DNA from: Yersinia artesiana
GTDB lineage: Bacteria; Pseudomonadota; Gammaproteobacteria; Enterobacterales; Enterobacteriaceae
Direction of reading: 5' to 3'
DNA length: 56,113 nucleotides
Assembly: GCF_902726545.1 (NCBI RefSeq)
Contig: NZ_CACVAD010000032.1
Coordinates: 1 to 56,113 of the forward strand
Of this stretch, positions 45,424 to 55,958 are shown one piece after another (the stretch's first letter is position 1; each line of letters opens with the position of its first letter). A program made the translations under genes and the position numbers. The notes under the pieces are model-generated. The model did not search any database. It worked only from the letters and a program-made list of their open reading frames with translations, and was not told where the DNA came from.

Positions 45424-46149
45424 GTGAATGGTATTTATACCCATGATGGTGTCGTGCAGAAGGAAGAGTTGTGGCCCAAATATGGTTTTTTGGTTCGGCA
45501 TGAAGCTCTACGTTTACAGGCTCGTTTACCCGCCAGTGTAGAGCTTGATGATCTTATTCAAGCTGGGGCCATAGGGCTACTGACTACGATCGACCATTTT
45601 GACCCTAAGAAGGGAATAGGATTAAGCACTTACATTACTCAGCGCATTCGCTGGGCGATGTTAGATGAACTGCGGGAGCGTGATTGGGTGCCGCGCCGGG
45701 TTCGTAGTAATGGACGTGAAATTGCTGCCACTATTCAACGTATAGAACAAGAAAGTGGTCAGGTAGCAACCGAAGCTGAAGTTGCTGCAAGTATGGGGGT
45801 GACGTTACGTGAATATCAACAAATGTTGGCTGACACTAACACCAGTCAGCTCTATTCTCTGGATGAATTACAAGAGGAATTCTCAGACAGTGTAGAGCAG
45901 CCAGATATTCAGAATGAAATGTTGAATCCCTTGCATGAAATAATGAAAGGAAATTTAACTAAGCAAATTAGTCGAGAAATAAAAGCACTGCCAGAAAGAG
46001 AACAACTTCTTTTGAATCTCTATTATCAACAAGAGTTGAATATGAAAGAAATAAGTGTGCTTTTAGATATTACGGAAACGAGAGTTAGTCAGCTACATAG
46101 TCAGGCAATTAAACGATTGCGCGCAAGATTAGATGCTCTAAGTCAATGA
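45424..46149 (+). CDS. fliA: FliA, sigma-28
   Basis: A 241-residue sigma factor for late flagellar genes. The start is GTG 45424 (then NGIYTHDG), as in E. coli; the longer frame 45256-45423 has no good start. Region 2 includes DLIQAGAIGLLTTIDHFDPKKG and FGLSTY-like ISTYITQRIRWAMLDELR, followed by DWVPRRVRSNGRE and region 4 ITETRVSQLHSQAIKRLR. Its targets here include the promoters of flgM, flgK, fliC and chemoreceptor 1. No fliZ or fliY follows; flhD is the next gene. Confidence 0.96.
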   Translation: MNGIYTHDGVVQKEELWPKYGFLVRHEALRLQARLPASVELDDLIQAGAIGLLTTIDHFDPKKGIGLSTYITQRIRWAMLDELRERDWVPRRVRSNGREIAATIQRIEQESGQVATEAEVAASMGVTLREYQQMLADTNTSQLYSLDELQEEFSDSVEQPDIQNEMLNPLHEIMKGNLTKQISREIKALPEREQLLLNLYYQQELNMKEISVLLDITETRVSQLHSQAIKRLRARLDALSQ

Positions 46150-46645
46150 ATTTATAATGATATAATATTTTTATTGATTTAAATCATTATTAAACCAAGA
46201 ACAGAGTTTAATAAAAAGGCTTGGTTTAATTAGGGGTTTATTTCAATGAAATATTCATTTGTTAGAGTGCATGATAATTAAAAGTTGAGCTTGCCGAATA
46301 AAGTGGTTATTATATTGAAACAGTGTTCCTCTCACCGTCTTTTGCTTTGAAATATTAGGTACGATGAACGGTCTCTGCTTTTTGGCATATTAATGTATTG
46401 AGTCTGACGAGGGTCTGGTAGAGCAATATTTGATTTCAACATGATAAATGAGCGTGGCGATACAGAGTCATGTTTTACTTTCATGATGTATATAACCAAT
46501 AAGGCGATAAAGATTATCCTATTGTTAAAAAGATTATATCTAACGTGATCGATACTCTAACTGTAGGTTTAATTTATTTATCAAATTTCAGCAGATTAAT
46601 TAACATTCATTCATGCTGTCGGTGAAATGAATATGGTAACCGAAA
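46150..46645. other. Gene-free flhDC upstream region
   Basis: About 496 bases between fliA and flhD are AT-rich and hold no reading frame of interest. In enterobacteria the flhDC leader is long and carries several regulator sites and a structured 5' UTR, so this is probably such a region. I could not pick clear promoter elements, CRP sites or OmpR/RcsB sites with confidence. Confidence 0.7.
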
Positions 46646-47005
46646 ATGATTTTAGGAAGTAATGTAGGAGCTGTCGATCAGCAGTTACAGAGAATCCATG
46701 ACATCAATTTGTCCTATTTGTTATTGGCTCAACAATTAATTAGAGAAGATAAATTTGCGGCGGGCTTTCGCCTGGGATTGACGGAAGCGACTATTGATAC
46801 GCTAAAAGAATTGTCACTCCCTCAGTTGATAAAACTGGCATCAACCAACCAGTTGATTTGTCGTCTTCGTGTTGATAACGAAATTGTTATTGATAACTTG
46901 ACTAAAGACTCTCGTATTGAGGCTTTGCAGCAGATCCATACGGGCATCATTTTGTCCACCAATCTGCTTAATTCGCTTTCTGAGCAAAGCATCACACCAA
47001 CTTAA
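46646..47005 (+). CDS. flhD: FlhD, flagellar master regulator subunit
   Basis: A 119-residue protein. [38 protein letters not shown] and [19 protein letters not shown] align with E. coli FlhD. It forms a hetero-hexamer with FlhC that activates class II flagellar promoters. The start may be ATG 46646 with a ten-residue extension before the conserved part. FlhC follows after eight bases. Confidence 0.95.
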   Translation: MILGSNVGAVDQQLQRIHDINLSYLLLAQQLIREDKFAAGFRLGLTEATIDTLKELSLPQLIKLASTNQLICRLRVDNEIVIDNLTKDSRIEALQQIHTGIILSTNLLNSLSEQSITPT

Positions 47006-47019
47006 CGGGGTTAGTGATT

Positions 47020-47574
47020 ATGACTGAAAAAAGTATATTGCAGGAAATTAAAGAAGTACAAATTGCAATGGAGCTAATTTCTTTTGGTGCTCGTATGCAA
47101 ATGTTGGAAAGCGAAACGAGTTTGAGCCGTAGAAGATTATTACGCTTGTACAAAGAGCTCAGAGGATGCCCGCCGCCTAAAGGAATGCTACCTTTCTCAG
47201 AAGACTGGTTTATGGCATGGGAACAAAATATTCACTCATCTATGTTTTATAATATCCATCTTTATCTGCAAAAGACTGAGCCTTGTAGACCTATAGAAGC
47301 AACTGTAAAAGCCTATCGATTATATCTGGAACAATGCCCACCTCAACCAGGTGAAAAGCAAGTTCTTGGCTTAACTCGTGCGTGGACACTATTAAGATTC
47401 ATCAATTGTGGAATTATAGAACATAAAGAGTGTTGTATTTGTGGTGGGGGATTTGTGGTAACGAGTGAACATTCAAAAAATCCTTTTACCTGTAGTTTAT
47501 GCAGCCCACCTTCTCGTGCAATTAAGAAATGTAAAACGCCTGATTCACCAGAAGAGAACCCCCTTATCGTATAA
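47020..47574 (+). CDS. flhC: FlhC, flagellar master regulator subunit
   Basis: A 184-residue protein from ATG 47020 (GGGG lies upstream). Conserved [20 protein letters not shown] and [15 protein letters not shown] are followed by the zinc-binding cysteines in ECCICGGGF and TCSLCSPP. With FlhD it binds FlhDC boxes upstream of early flagellar operons. The C-terminal tail ([15 protein letters not shown]) is variable. Confidence 0.96.
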   Translation: MTEKSILQEIKEVQIAMELISFGARMQMLESETSLSRRRLLRLYKELRGCPPPKGMLPFSEDWFMAWEQNIHSSMFYNIHLYLQKTEPCRPIEATVKAYRLYLEQCPPQPGEKQVLGLTRAWTLLRFINCGIIEHKECCICGGGFVVTSEHSKNPFTCSLCSPPSRAIKKCKTPDSPEENPLIV

Positions 47575-47718
47575 ACGATAAGTCGTTAAATAGATTTTAG
47601 TCATAAACAATAGTATCAATTTTATTTGGTACGGCTGCCCCGTTTCTAAAATTTATGACAACCAAGCATTTACAAGCATTTAGGTGTGGTTTGAGTATTT
47701 AATTATTAAGGAGTGTAT

Positions 47719-48609
47719 GTGCTAGTCATTATTGGTTATTTGGTTGTCATTTTGACTGTTTTCGGTGGATTCAGTCTCGCGGGGGGGCAACTAGGTGCAC
47801 TTTACCAACCAAGTGAGCTTTTGATTATTGGGGGCGCAGGAGTAGGGGCTTTTATTGTCGGTAATAATGGCAAATCAATAAAAGCCACATTGCAGTCACT
47901 GCCACATTTATTCAGAGGTTCGCACTATACCAAAGCGCTTTATATGGACGTTCTGGCAATGATGTATTTGCTGCTGACTAAAGGTCGGCAGAATGGCCTT
48001 ATGACGCTGGAAAATGATATTGAAGACCCGCAGAACAGCGCTATCTTTACCGCTTATCCACGCTTGCTTGCAGATCGTGAATTAATGACGTTTATCATTG
48101 ATTATTTACGCCTAATGATAAGTGGCAGCATGAATGCTTTCGAAATAGAAGCATTAATGGATGAGGAAATTGAAACCTGTGAGCATGAACATGAAGTGCC
48201 CGCTAATAGCTTAAATGCTATCGGTGATGCCTTACCTGCTTTTGGTATTGTTGCCGCAGTGATGGGGGTGGTGAATGCATTGGCTTCCGCAGATCGCCCG
48301 GCTGCTGAATTAGGTGAGCTGATTGCTCACGCCATGGTGGGAACCTTCCTGGGTATTTTGCTGGCTTATGGATTTATCTTGCCACTGGCAACGTTGCTAC
48401 GCCAAAAGAGCAGTGAGCAGCTCAAAATGCTGCAATGTATTCGCGTTACCTTGTTGTCGAGTATGAATGGCTATGCACCTCAGATCGCGGTTGAATTCGG
48501 TCGTAAAACACTCTTCTCCTCTGAGCGTCCAACCTTTGTTGAACTGGAAGAACATGTCAGAGAGGTGAAATCCTCGGCAAACAGCAGCGCAACGGATAGC
48601 CCGTCATGA
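47719..48609 (+). CDS. motA: MotA, flagellar stator proton channel
   Basis: A 296-residue inner-membrane protein with four helices. GTG 47719 is chosen because AAGGAG lies six bases upstream and the product then begins MLVIIGYLVVILTVFGGFSL, like MotA; the frame extends two codons upstream. GALYQPSELLIIGGAGVGAF and the helix pair near AFGIVAAVMGVVNAL are conserved. It overlaps motB by four bases (ATGA). It forms the torque-generating stator with MotB. Confidence 0.96.
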   Translation: MLVIIGYLVVILTVFGGFSLAGGQLGALYQPSELLIIGGAGVGAFIVGNNGKSIKATLQSLPHLFRGSHYTKALYMDVLAMMYLLLTKGRQNGLMTLENDIEDPQNSAIFTAYPRLLADRELMTFIIDYLRLMISGSMNAFEIEALMDEEIETCEHEHEVPANSLNAIGDALPAFGIVAAVMGVVNALASADRPAAELGELIAHAMVGTFLGILLAYGFILPLATLLRQKSSEQLKMLQCIRVTLLSSMNGYAPQIAVEFGRKTLFSSERPTFVELEEHVREVKSSANSSATDSPS

Positions 48610-49595
48610 GTAACCAGCGGCAACCTGTAATTATCGTTCGTAAACGCAAGCGACATAAACACGGCCACCACGGTGGCTCCTGGAAGATTGCTTATGCGGA
48701 TTTTATGACTGCGATGATGGCTTTCTTTCTGGTGATGTGGCTGCTCTCTTCTTCCACGCCTCTGCAACGTGAGCAAATTGCGGACTACTTTAAAATGCCA
48801 CTGAAATTATCAGTGGCACAAGGTGATAAAAACAGTTTAAGCAGCAGCCCGATTCCAGGTGGCGGCGATGATTATACCCAGCAAGATGGGGAAGTTCTCA
48901 AGCAGACGTTGAATAAGCTGGATAAGCAAAAGAGTACGGTCAATTTAAAGCGTGCTCACCAGAAACTCGAAAGTTTGATCAATAACGATCCTCGTTTAAG
49001 TCATTTCCAATCGAATCTTCGACTTTCCCTCACCGATGACGGGCTGCTTATTCAGATAATTGATAGCCAAGAGCGGCCGATGTTTAAAGTGGGTAGCAAG
49101 GAGCTGGAGCCTTATATGCAGGGCATTCTCCAGGCATTGGTTCCGGTGCTTAATGATCTTCCCAACAGAATCAGTCTGACAGGCCATACAGATTCATTAC
49201 CTTACGCCAGGGGTGAGGTGGGGTATAGCAACTGGGAGCTGTCATCTGACCGCGCCAATGCATCACGCCGTACCTTGGTCGCTGGAGGATTGGCGGATAA
49301 TAAGTTCCTGCGCGTTATTGGCACAGCGGACATGATGAACCTGGAAAATATTAAACCGGATGACCCTATCAACCGGCGGATCAGTATTTTGGTCCTGAGC
49401 AAGGATAAGGAAAAGTCCATTTTGCAAGAAGATACAGTTTTGCAGAATGCGTCTGATAATCAAGGTAGTGAGAAAATAATAACAGAACTGAAAAAGATGT
49501 CGGCCAGTGAAATAGCACCAATTGAGGTGGCGCCGGCGGAAACAGTTCCTGCTAATTCTATACAGGAAAAGGTTGAACAAGATGGACGTGAGTGA
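48606..49595 (+). CDS. motB: MotB, stator peptidoglycan anchor
   Basis: A 329-residue protein. The single helix SWKIAYADFMTAMMAFFLVMW carries the conserved Asp that conducts protons (ADFMT). The periplasmic OmpA-like domain has SLTGHTDSLPYARGEVGYSN and WELSSDRANASRRTL, which bind peptidoglycan. The last residues overlap the start of cheA. The C-terminal extension after the OmpA domain is longer than needed and rich in Glu and Pro. Confidence 0.96.
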   Translation: MSNQRQPVIIVRKRKRHKHGHHGGSWKIAYADFMTAMMAFFLVMWLLSSSTPLQREQIADYFKMPLKLSVAQGDKNSLSSSPIPGGGDDYTQQDGEVLKQTLNKLDKQKSTVNLKRAHQKLESLINNDPRLSHFQSNLRLSLTDDGLLIQIIDSQERPMFKVGSKELEPYMQGILQALVPVLNDLPNRISLTGHTDSLPYARGEVGYSNWELSSDRANASRRTLVAGGLADNKFLRVIGTADMMNLENIKPDDPINRRISILVLSKDKEKSILQEDTVLQNASDNQGSEKIITELKKMSASEIAPIEVAPAETVPANSIQEKVEQDGRE

Positions 49596-51597
49596 TTTTT
49601 ACCAAACCTTTTTTGATGAAGCTGATGAATTACTGGCTGATATGGAAAGGCATCTTTTAGAGCTTGATTTCATTTCGCCGGATAAGGAAATGCTGAACGC
49701 GATATTTCGCGCTGCTCACTCGATAAAGGGGGGAGCGGGGACCTTTGGTTTTACGGTATTGCAAGAAACGACGCACATACTGGAAAACTTGCTGGATGAC
49801 GCCCGGCGTGGGGAACTGACGCTAAATAGCAACATCATTAATCTGTTTCTGGAGAGTAAAGATATTATGCAAGATCAGCTTGATGCGTATAAATCCTCGC
49901 AGGAGCCTGACCAGGACAGTTTCCAATATATTTGTGATGCTTTGCGCCAAATTGCGCAAGAAGATAAACAAAATAGCGTAGCGGTAGTCGCTCAATCTGA
50001 GCGACAAGTCACGCCATTACCCGAGTCTTCTCAGTGTCAGCTTAGGGTATCGATAAGCGCGGTTCCTGCGGGCGATAAAGCGGTTTTACTCGAAGAGTTG
50101 GCCAATCTGGGTGAGGTAGTCAGCCAGCAACAAGAGGCTGATGTGTTACATGTCCAGTTACAGACCACGACATCTGCAGACGATATCCTCGCCGTATTAT
50201 GTTTCATACTCGAACCGGAACAGATAACCATAAAGGCCTGTGAGCCAAAGCTCAACGCCGTGCTGGATGCACCAACAGCACCGGTTGACGCCATCGCGCC
50301 AATACGTGAAGAGCTTGCCAGAGGAGAGAATGAGCATCAGCATCAGCAAAAAACATCAGCCAATACTCCGGTAGCCAGGCCAAAACCTGCGGCAAAAGCG
50401 CCAGCTGCGGAGTCAGGTAGTCTTCGGGTTGCGGTAGAAAAAGTCGATCAGATTATTAATCAGGTCGGTGAACTGATCATTACTCAAGCCATGCTTTCCC
50501 AGCTTTCTGGTGTGCTGGACCCCGCCTTACATGACACCTTGATCAGCAGTATTGGTCAGATGGAGCGTAACGCGCGTGATTTGCAGGAATCAGTGATGTC
50601 CATCCGAATGATGCCGATGGAATATGTGTTTAGTCGCTTCCCGCGTTTGGTTCATGATCTGAGTGGCAAACTGGATAAAGAGGTTGAGCTGACGTTAAAA
50701 GGCGGATCAGCTGAACTTGATAAAAGTCTGATTGAACGAATTATTGATCCCCTGACTCACCTGGTTCGCAATAGTCTGGATCATGGCATTGAGTCTATTG
50801 ACGCACGTTTGGCAAAAGGTAAACCCGCCAAAGGCAATTTGACGCTTTCGGCGGAGCATCATGGTGGCAGTATTGTTATCGAAGTGATTGATGACGGCGC
50901 AGGTTTAAATCGCGAAAAAATATTGGCACGCGCTCAATCTCAAGGGATTGCGATTAACGAAAACTGGAGTGATGAAGATATCTGGATGCTTATTTTTGCC
51001 GCCGGTTTCTCCACGGCAGAAAAAGTCACCGATGTTTCAGGACGCGGTGTGGGTATGGATGTGGTGCGCAGAAATATCCTGGCAATGGGCGGTCATGTTG
51101 AAATTTATTCCGAACAAGATAAAGGCACTACCATCCGCATTATTTTGCCACTCACATTGGCTATTTTAGATGGAATGTCGGTGCGTGTCGGCGATGAGAT
51201 CTATGTTCTACCACTCGGAACTGTCATGGAGTCACTCAAGCCCTCCGAAAATGCACTGTTTCGGATGGCGGGCGATGAATTGATGTTACAAGTCCGGGGA
51301 GAATATATGCCCCTGGTTGAGTTGCATCAGATTTTCGATATTAAGAGCGATTTCACACTAGCCAATGACGGTATTGCCGTTATTTTGCAAAGTGCTGGCT
51401 GTCGCTATGCATTACTTGTCGATCAATTAATTGGTCAGCATCAGGTTGTGGTGAAGAACCTTGAACTTAATTACCGCAAAGTTCCGGGTATCTCAGCCGC
51501 GACAATTCTGGGTGATGGCAGCGTGGCATTAATTCTTGATGTGGTTGCGTTAGTCACTCTTTGCAAAAATAAAACCGCAGCAGAAAAACAACATTAA
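49582..51597 (+). CDS. cheA: CheA, chemotaxis histidine kinase
   Basis: A 671-residue kinase from ATG 49582, matching the family start MDVSDFYQTFFDEADELLAD; it overlaps motB. P1 carries the phosphorylated His in FRAAHSIKGGAGTFGF. P2 (about 160-235) binds response regulators. P3 dimerises near LRVAVEKVDQIINQVGELI. P4 has the N-box HLVRNSLDHGIE, G1 DDGAGLN and G2 GRGVGMDVVRRN. P5 is the CheW-like end (ILDGMSVRVGDEIYVLPL). All parts are intact. CheR, CheB, CheY and CheZ are not in the window. Confidence 0.97.
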   Translation: MDVSDFYQTFFDEADELLADMERHLLELDFISPDKEMLNAIFRAAHSIKGGAGTFGFTVLQETTHILENLLDDARRGELTLNSNIINLFLESKDIMQDQLDAYKSSQEPDQDSFQYICDALRQIAQEDKQNSVAVVAQSERQVTPLPESSQCQLRVSISAVPAGDKAVLLEELANLGEVVSQQQEADVLHVQLQTTTSADDILAVLCFILEPEQITIKACEPKLNAVLDAPTAPVDAIAPIREELARGENEHQHQQKTSANTPVARPKPAAKAPAAESGSLRVAVEKVDQIINQVGELIITQAMLSQLSGVLDPALHDTLISSIGQMERNARDLQESVMSIRMMPMEYVFSRFPRLVHDLSGKLDKEVELTLKGGSAELDKSLIERIIDPLTHLVRNSLDHGIESIDARLAKGKPAKGNLTLSAEHHGGSIVIEVIDDGAGLNREKILARAQSQGIAINENWSDEDIWMLIFAAGFSTAEKVTDVSGRGVGMDVVRRNILAMGGHVEIYSEQDKGTTIRIILPLTLAILDGMSVRVGDEIYVLPLGTVMESLKPSENALFRMAGDELMLQVRGEYMPLVELHQIFDIKSDFTLANDGIAVILQSAGCRYALLVDQLIGQHQVVVKNLELNYRKVPGISAATILGDGSVALILDVVALVTLCKNKTAAEKQH

Positions 51598-51624
51598 TTT
51601 GTAGCGATTGAATGAGGTAATTTG

Positions 51625-52131
51625 ATGAACTTCTCGGGAATAGAAAAACAATTTGGTGATCAAAATGTCGGTCAGGAGTATTTGGTCTTCACCTTAGGAA
51701 ATGAGGAGTATGGCATTGAAATCCTCAAGGTTCAGGAAATTCGGGGCTATGACCGTGTAACCCGAATTGCTAATACACCTGACTTTATTACCGGGGTGAC
51801 CAATCTTCGCGGTGTTATCGTTCCTATTATTGATCTTCGGGTTAAATTTCAACTGCCCTCTGCGGATATAAATGATAATACCGTCATTATTGTATTAAAT
51901 CTGGCTAATCGTATTGTCGGTATTGTTGTTGACGGGGTATCAGATGTGCTGTCATTAAATGCTGAACAAATTAAACCTGCACCGGATTTTTCTACCACAC
52001 TTTCAACCAAATACTTGCTAGGTTTAGGTACACTGAATGAACGTATGCTTATCCTGGTGGATATAGAGAAATTACTCAATAGCGAAGAGATGGAGATTGT
52101 TGAGCAAGTTGCTGAGGCTGTCTACGAGTAA
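51625..52131 (+). CDS. cheW: CheW, chemotaxis adaptor
   Basis: A 168-residue adaptor linking chemoreceptors to CheA. Conserved [36 protein letters not shown] and the C-terminal helix are clear. ATG 51625 is preferred over an adjacent TTG. It follows cheA by 27 bases, so motAB-cheAW are probably one transcript. Confidence 0.96.
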   Translation: MNFSGIEKQFGDQNVGQEYLVFTLGNEEYGIEILKVQEIRGYDRVTRIANTPDFITGVTNLRGVIVPIIDLRVKFQLPSADINDNTVIIVLNLANRIVGIVVDGVSDVLSLNAEQIKPAPDFSTTLSTKYLLGLGTLNERMLILVDIEKLLNSEEMEIVEQVAEAVYE

Positions 52132-52336
52132 CATCATTTCAAAATGTGTGGCAAGGATAAAGTATCCGTAATATGTAACGGGCAAGGATACTACTAATAT
52201 AAAAATAATGAAACACCAAGCATAATGGGTTTTAGTATCCATGGCATTTCTCTGTCTACCGTTGGATTTGTCAGAATACAGAAAATAATTTGTGAGGTGT
52301 TTTTATTAAAATAATAAGTTAAGAAGGATAATAATT

Positions 52337-53884
52337 TTGTTCCCATCTATCAGTGTTAAAAAGGTGGTGAAATTCCACCTTTACGTCATTGTGCTTTTCT
52401 TTATTATTCTGGCAGGGTTAAGTTTAAGAACCTCTGATATCTCGCGAGATAATTTTGATAACACCATTAAATTACACAACCGTTCTGCTTTGGTGAATAA
52501 GGCACTGTATAAACTGATGGAGACGCGTGGTGATGTTCTCTTTATGAAAACCGCGATGTTAACCAATCAGGTGCCAAATCAGCAAGTCATTAACTCTATC
52601 AATAACAATAATAAAGAGATCCGAAGCATTGTCTCGCAATGGATCAAAGAGCCAAAAATGGCAACCTATTCTCAGGAGTTGTCAGAAAGAACTGGAGCCA
52701 TCTTTATCAAGGTTCTGGATAATTACATGGTTTATCTTGAAAACCTGCAACAAAATACCTCCGTTATTGATGATGCCGATGCGCTTATCGTGCAATTGGA
52801 AACCTTAATTGCCGAGTACTCGTCGATTGCTGATAATCTGATGCAAGAATTTGATGTTAAAGCAGACTATTTGCATTACACATTGGTAATTGCTCTGGTC
52901 ATTATTACTGCACTCTATATCTTGCTCTACCTCTCATTTATTCGATATATCACTAAGAATATCCTCAATCGCCTTTCTGAAGCTGCGCAGATTTTTTCCG
53001 CCATCAGCAAAGGGCAACTTTCTCGCAAAGTGTCACAATGCGGAACTAATGAAATAGGAAAGTTATTTGCCGCGATTGAGAGTATGCGTTGTTCACTCGC
53101 GAAAACGATTGCGGACGTTAAAGAGATAGCCATTAATATCAAGCATAGCTCGGTTGAGATAGCCGAAGGTAATAATGATTTGTCTTCACGTACTGAAGAG
53201 CAAGCCAGTGCGTTGCAGGAAACTGCCGCCAGTATGGAACAAATTAAAACCACGGTTGAAAATAATACCTCCCATGCTCATGAAGCCAATAAACTGGCGA
53301 CAGACACCAAAGCGATGGCCGATAGTGGCTCCGTTATCATGGTTGATGTGGTGCATTCGATGGATACCATTGCCAGCCATGCCAACCAAATTTCCAATAT
53401 TATTAAAGTGATAGACGGTATTGCCGGTCAGACCAATATTCTGGCACTGAATGCTGCGGTGGAAGCGGCGCGCGCCGGTGAGCAAGGGCGTGGTTTTGCG
53501 GTAGTCGCAACCGAGGTGCGCAATCTGGCACAGCGCAGTTCTGATGCCGCGAAAGAGATCAGAAATCTGATTGAGCGCTCGGTGCTGGATACTCAGGCCG
53601 GTAGCAAACGTGTGGATAGCGCTAAAAATACCATGACGGAAATTGTGGCGATGGTGAGCAAGGTCAGCGACATTATGCAGGATATCACCCAGGCTTCTGA
53701 GGAGCAGACGATGGGGATCCGCCAGGTGGCGGTGGCGATTAATCAAATGGATGTGGTGACACAACAGAACTCGGCATTAGTTGAAGAGTCGGCGACCATC
53801 ACCTCAGTGATGAATGAGCAGACGGCCATCATGGAAGAGATGATGTCAGTGTTTCAAATTGAGGAGTCGCGCGAACCGGCCTAA
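52337..53884 (+). CDS. Methyl-accepting chemotaxis protein 4
   Basis: A 515-residue receptor. It starts at TTG 52337 with AAGGAT upstream; no good ATG is nearby. TM1 near 10-28 ([17 protein letters not shown]), periplasmic bundle, TM2 near 181-200, HAMP, and signalling domain ([20 protein letters not shown]). Its C-terminus (ESREPA) lacks a tethering pentapeptide. It follows cheW by 205 bases and precedes a terminator at 53936. Confidence 0.94.
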   Translation: MFPSISVKKVVKFHLYVIVLFFIILAGLSLRTSDISRDNFDNTIKLHNRSALVNKALYKLMETRGDVLFMKTAMLTNQVPNQQVINSINNNNKEIRSIVSQWIKEPKMATYSQELSERTGAIFIKVLDNYMVYLENLQQNTSVIDDADALIVQLETLIAEYSSIADNLMQEFDVKADYLHYTLVIALVIITALYILLYLSFIRYITKNILNRLSEAAQIFSAISKGQLSRKVSQCGTNEIGKLFAAIESMRCSLAKTIADVKEIAINIKHSSVEIAEGNNDLSSRTEEQASALQETAASMEQIKTTVENNTSHAHEANKLATDTKAMADSGSVIMVDVVHSMDTIASHANQISNIIKVIDGIAGQTNILALNAAVEAARAGEQGRGFAVVATEVRNLAQRSSDAAKEIRNLIERSVLDTQAGSKRVDSAKNTMTEIVAMVSKVSDIMQDITQASEEQTMGIRQVAVAINQMDVVTQQNSALVEESATITSVMNEQTAIMEEMMSVFQIEESREPA

Positions 53885-53935
53885 ATCGAACCTGCGATAG
53901 ATAACCATTGTTAGCCACATCAGGGAATAGTATTA

Positions 53936-53960
53936 GCGGCAGACTTTTCTGCCGCTTTTT
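53936..53960 (+). terminator. Terminator after chemoreceptor 4
   Basis: GCGGCAGA pairs with TCTGCCGC around a four-base loop, followed by TTTTT. It is a classical rho-independent terminator 50 bases after the chemoreceptor stop. Confidence 0.9.
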
Positions 53961-54072
53961 ATTATATCTATCCACTGCTGATTATTTACCTCTGCCAATC
54001 ATTAATAGTTCTGGCTGCTAACTTCTAGCACTTCACTTATATCTACCAATAATTCCTGGGTGGTTTGCAGCA

Positions 54073-54300
54073 TTAAGCGGTTGGCGTTGGTGAGAGAATA
54101 GTCAGCGCGGGTGAAAGTGTCACTTTCATTTCAATCTTATTATCAAGCAAGAACTGGAATGCTGCGCATTCACTATTTAATATTAGCTCGATACAGGGTT
54201 CTTCACCGGTATAGCGATTGACGATAGTTTTGATATCTTCTTTAATCTCGGTCATGACATCATAAAGCAAGGCTTTGCTTTCATCTGTTATTTCCTTCAT
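54073..54300 (-). CDS. Small unknown protein between chemoreceptor 4 and fliC
   Basis: A 75-residue protein preceded by GAGGAAG at a good distance from ATG 54300. It has an acidic helical N-terminus (DESKALLYDVMTEIKEDIK), a central segment with two Cys and TGEEPCIELILNSECAAFQF, and ends LSPALTILSPTPTA. No domain is recognised. It is read leftward, in the same direction as fliC, but lies beyond the fliC terminator and so has its own promoter. It may relate to flagella by position only. Confidence 0.6.
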   Translation of the reverse strand: MKEITDESKALLYDVMTEIKEDIKTIVNRYTGEEPCIELILNSECAAFQFLLDNKIEMKVTLSPALTILSPTPTA

Positions 54301-54648
54301 TAGACTTCCTCTTTGATTGTTAAATATAGTTGCCTGTTTCGTTTTGGATAAAACGATATTGTCTTTCCCTACCGAGATAGGGGGTGGGTGACATAAGTCA
54401 CTGCTGCTTATTTTATCAATAGCGAGAGTTTGGCCGCCAGACTGTATTTATCTTTGATGTAAATAGACCGATGGTTGTTTTAATACCTTAGTCATAAAAA
54501 TGGATTAATATCATTTTACAGCATCTGCGTGTAAAAATTATACATTTAATAGCGAGGGTTATACAGTATTATTAATAAATAATAGGCAAGTCGCATGGCG
54601 TTATGAAATAGAGTAAGAGATTAGCTTGATGGTCACCGACAAAATAAA
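54301..54648. other. Gene-free region between the small gene and the fliC terminator
   Basis: About 350 AT-rich bases with no convincing reading frame. It should contain the promoter for the 54073-54300 gene. I found no FliA-type site in it. Confidence 0.6.
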
Positions 54649-54680
54649 AATCCCCCCAGCCGATAAAGGTTGGGGGGATT
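54649..54680 (-). terminator. Terminator of fliC
   Basis: On the minus strand AATCCCCCCAACC pairs with GGCTGGGGGGATT around TTTATC (one G-U pair), followed by TTTTATTTT. It lies 46 bases after the fliC stop. Confidence 0.93.
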
Positions 54681-54725
54681 AAAAGGTTCACTACATACAC
54701 AGAACCTGGAGGGTATTAAGGCTAA

Positions 54726-55877
54726 TTAGCGCAGCAGAGACAGTACGTTCTGTGGTACCTGGTTCGCCTGAGCCAACACGGTGATACCGGCTGATTGCAG
54801 GATGTTTGCACGGCTCATGTTAGACACTTCAGAAGCGAAGTCGGCATCCAGAATACGTGAACGGGATTCAGTCAGGTTGTTGACTGTGCTGTTCAGGTTG
54901 CTGATAACCGAGTCAAAACGGTTCTGCGAAGCACCCAGGCTGGAACGCAGTTTATCAACCATAGCTAATGCGTCATCAACCGTACCCAACTGACCAGCTG
55001 CACCATTTATTTGCTCCAGTTGCGTGTCAGATGCTGCGCCACCCAATGTAAATGCGACTTCGGCTGGATCACCTGCACCTGTATCTTCAGCAGTGAAAGC
55101 AGCAGTTAAGACATTGCTGACTTCAGTGCCATCAGCCTTTTTACCGATAGCCACAAATGAGGTCGTGCCATCCTCGGCAGTAATCATATGCACTTTACCG
55201 GAGCCACCAGCGCCAAATGCTTCAGTTTCCATAGCGGTAATGTCTGCAGCGGTTAGTACGACATCAACGTCGTCACCACTGTCTGTACCGCTTAGCGTCA
55301 TACCGGCAGCGACTTGTTTCACCGTCACGACCTCAGCGCCTTCCCCGCCGACAACTGCAAAATCCAGCATCCCCAGCGTTTCAGCATTCATCTGGCTCAG
55401 GTTGATATCAATGGTCTGGCCATCGTTAGAACCCACCTGAATGCTCAACGTCTGCTCTTTGCTCAGTACTTTTACGCCGTTAAACTCGGTCTGTTCAGAG
55501 ATACGGTTGATCTCTGCCAGACGTGCGTCGATCTCATCCTGAATCGACTGACGGTCAGATTCGGAGTTAGTGCCATTCTGCGCCTGCACGGTCAAGCGAC
55601 GGATATTCTGCAAGTTATCATTAACTTCGTTCAGAGCACCTTCAGTGGTCTGCGCAATGGAGATACCGTCATTGGCGTTACGTGAAGCCTGAGTCAGGCC
55701 GGTGATGTTCGCGGTGAAGCGGTTGCTGATTGCCTGACCAGCGGCATCATCTTTAGCGCTGTTAATACGAACACCTGAAGACAGACGCTCAATTGCAGTA
55801 CCCAGTGCAGACTGAGATTTATTCAGGTTATTCTGCGCTACCAGGCTCAGGGAGTTGGTATTAATGACTTGTGCCAT
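54726..55877 (-). CDS. fliC: FliC, flagellin
   Basis: A 383-residue flagellin, shorter than the E. coli form. The conserved N-terminal part ([38 protein letters not shown]) and the C-terminal part ([20 protein letters not shown], ending [10 protein letters not shown]) form D0/D1. The central part (about 180-285) is the variable, surface-exposed D2. It is transcribed leftward from a FliA-type promoter. In many enterobacteria fliD lies divergently next to it, which would be just outside the right edge. Confidence 0.97.
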   Translation of the reverse strand: MAQVINTNSLSLVAQNNLNKSQSALGTAIERLSSGVRINSAKDDAAGQAISNRFTANITGLTQASRNANDGISIAQTTEGALNEVNDNLQNIRRLTVQAQNGTNSESDRQSIQDEIDARLAEINRISEQTEFNGVKVLSKEQTLSIQVGSNDGQTIDINLSQMNAETLGMLDFAVVGGEGAEVVTVKQVAAGMTLSGTDSGDDVDVVLTAADITAMETEAFGAGGSGKVHMITAEDGTTSFVAIGKKADGTEVSNVLTAAFTAEDTGAGDPAEVAFTLGGAASDTQLEQINGAAGQLGTVDDALAMVDKLRSSLGASQNRFDSVISNLNSTVNNLTESRSRILDADFASEVSNMSRANILQSAGITVLAQANQVPQNVLSLLR

Positions 55878-55958
55878 GAAATTTCTTCCTCATGTATTGA
55901 TGGATAATAATGCAATCACTTTGCAATATGTAATGCGTATTTCGTTCGCATATTAAAT

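Noticed and set aside
47575-47718. FliA promoter before motA
   Set aside because: No GCCGAT or ACCGAT core was found, so motAB-cheAW may be read from flhDC or from an unrecognised promoter.
53186-53764. His-rich 192-residue minus-strand frame
   Set aside because: The HHxHxxxRHRH pattern arises from the antisense of the chemoreceptor signalling domain (repeated in the other receptors too), so it is not a metal-binding protein.
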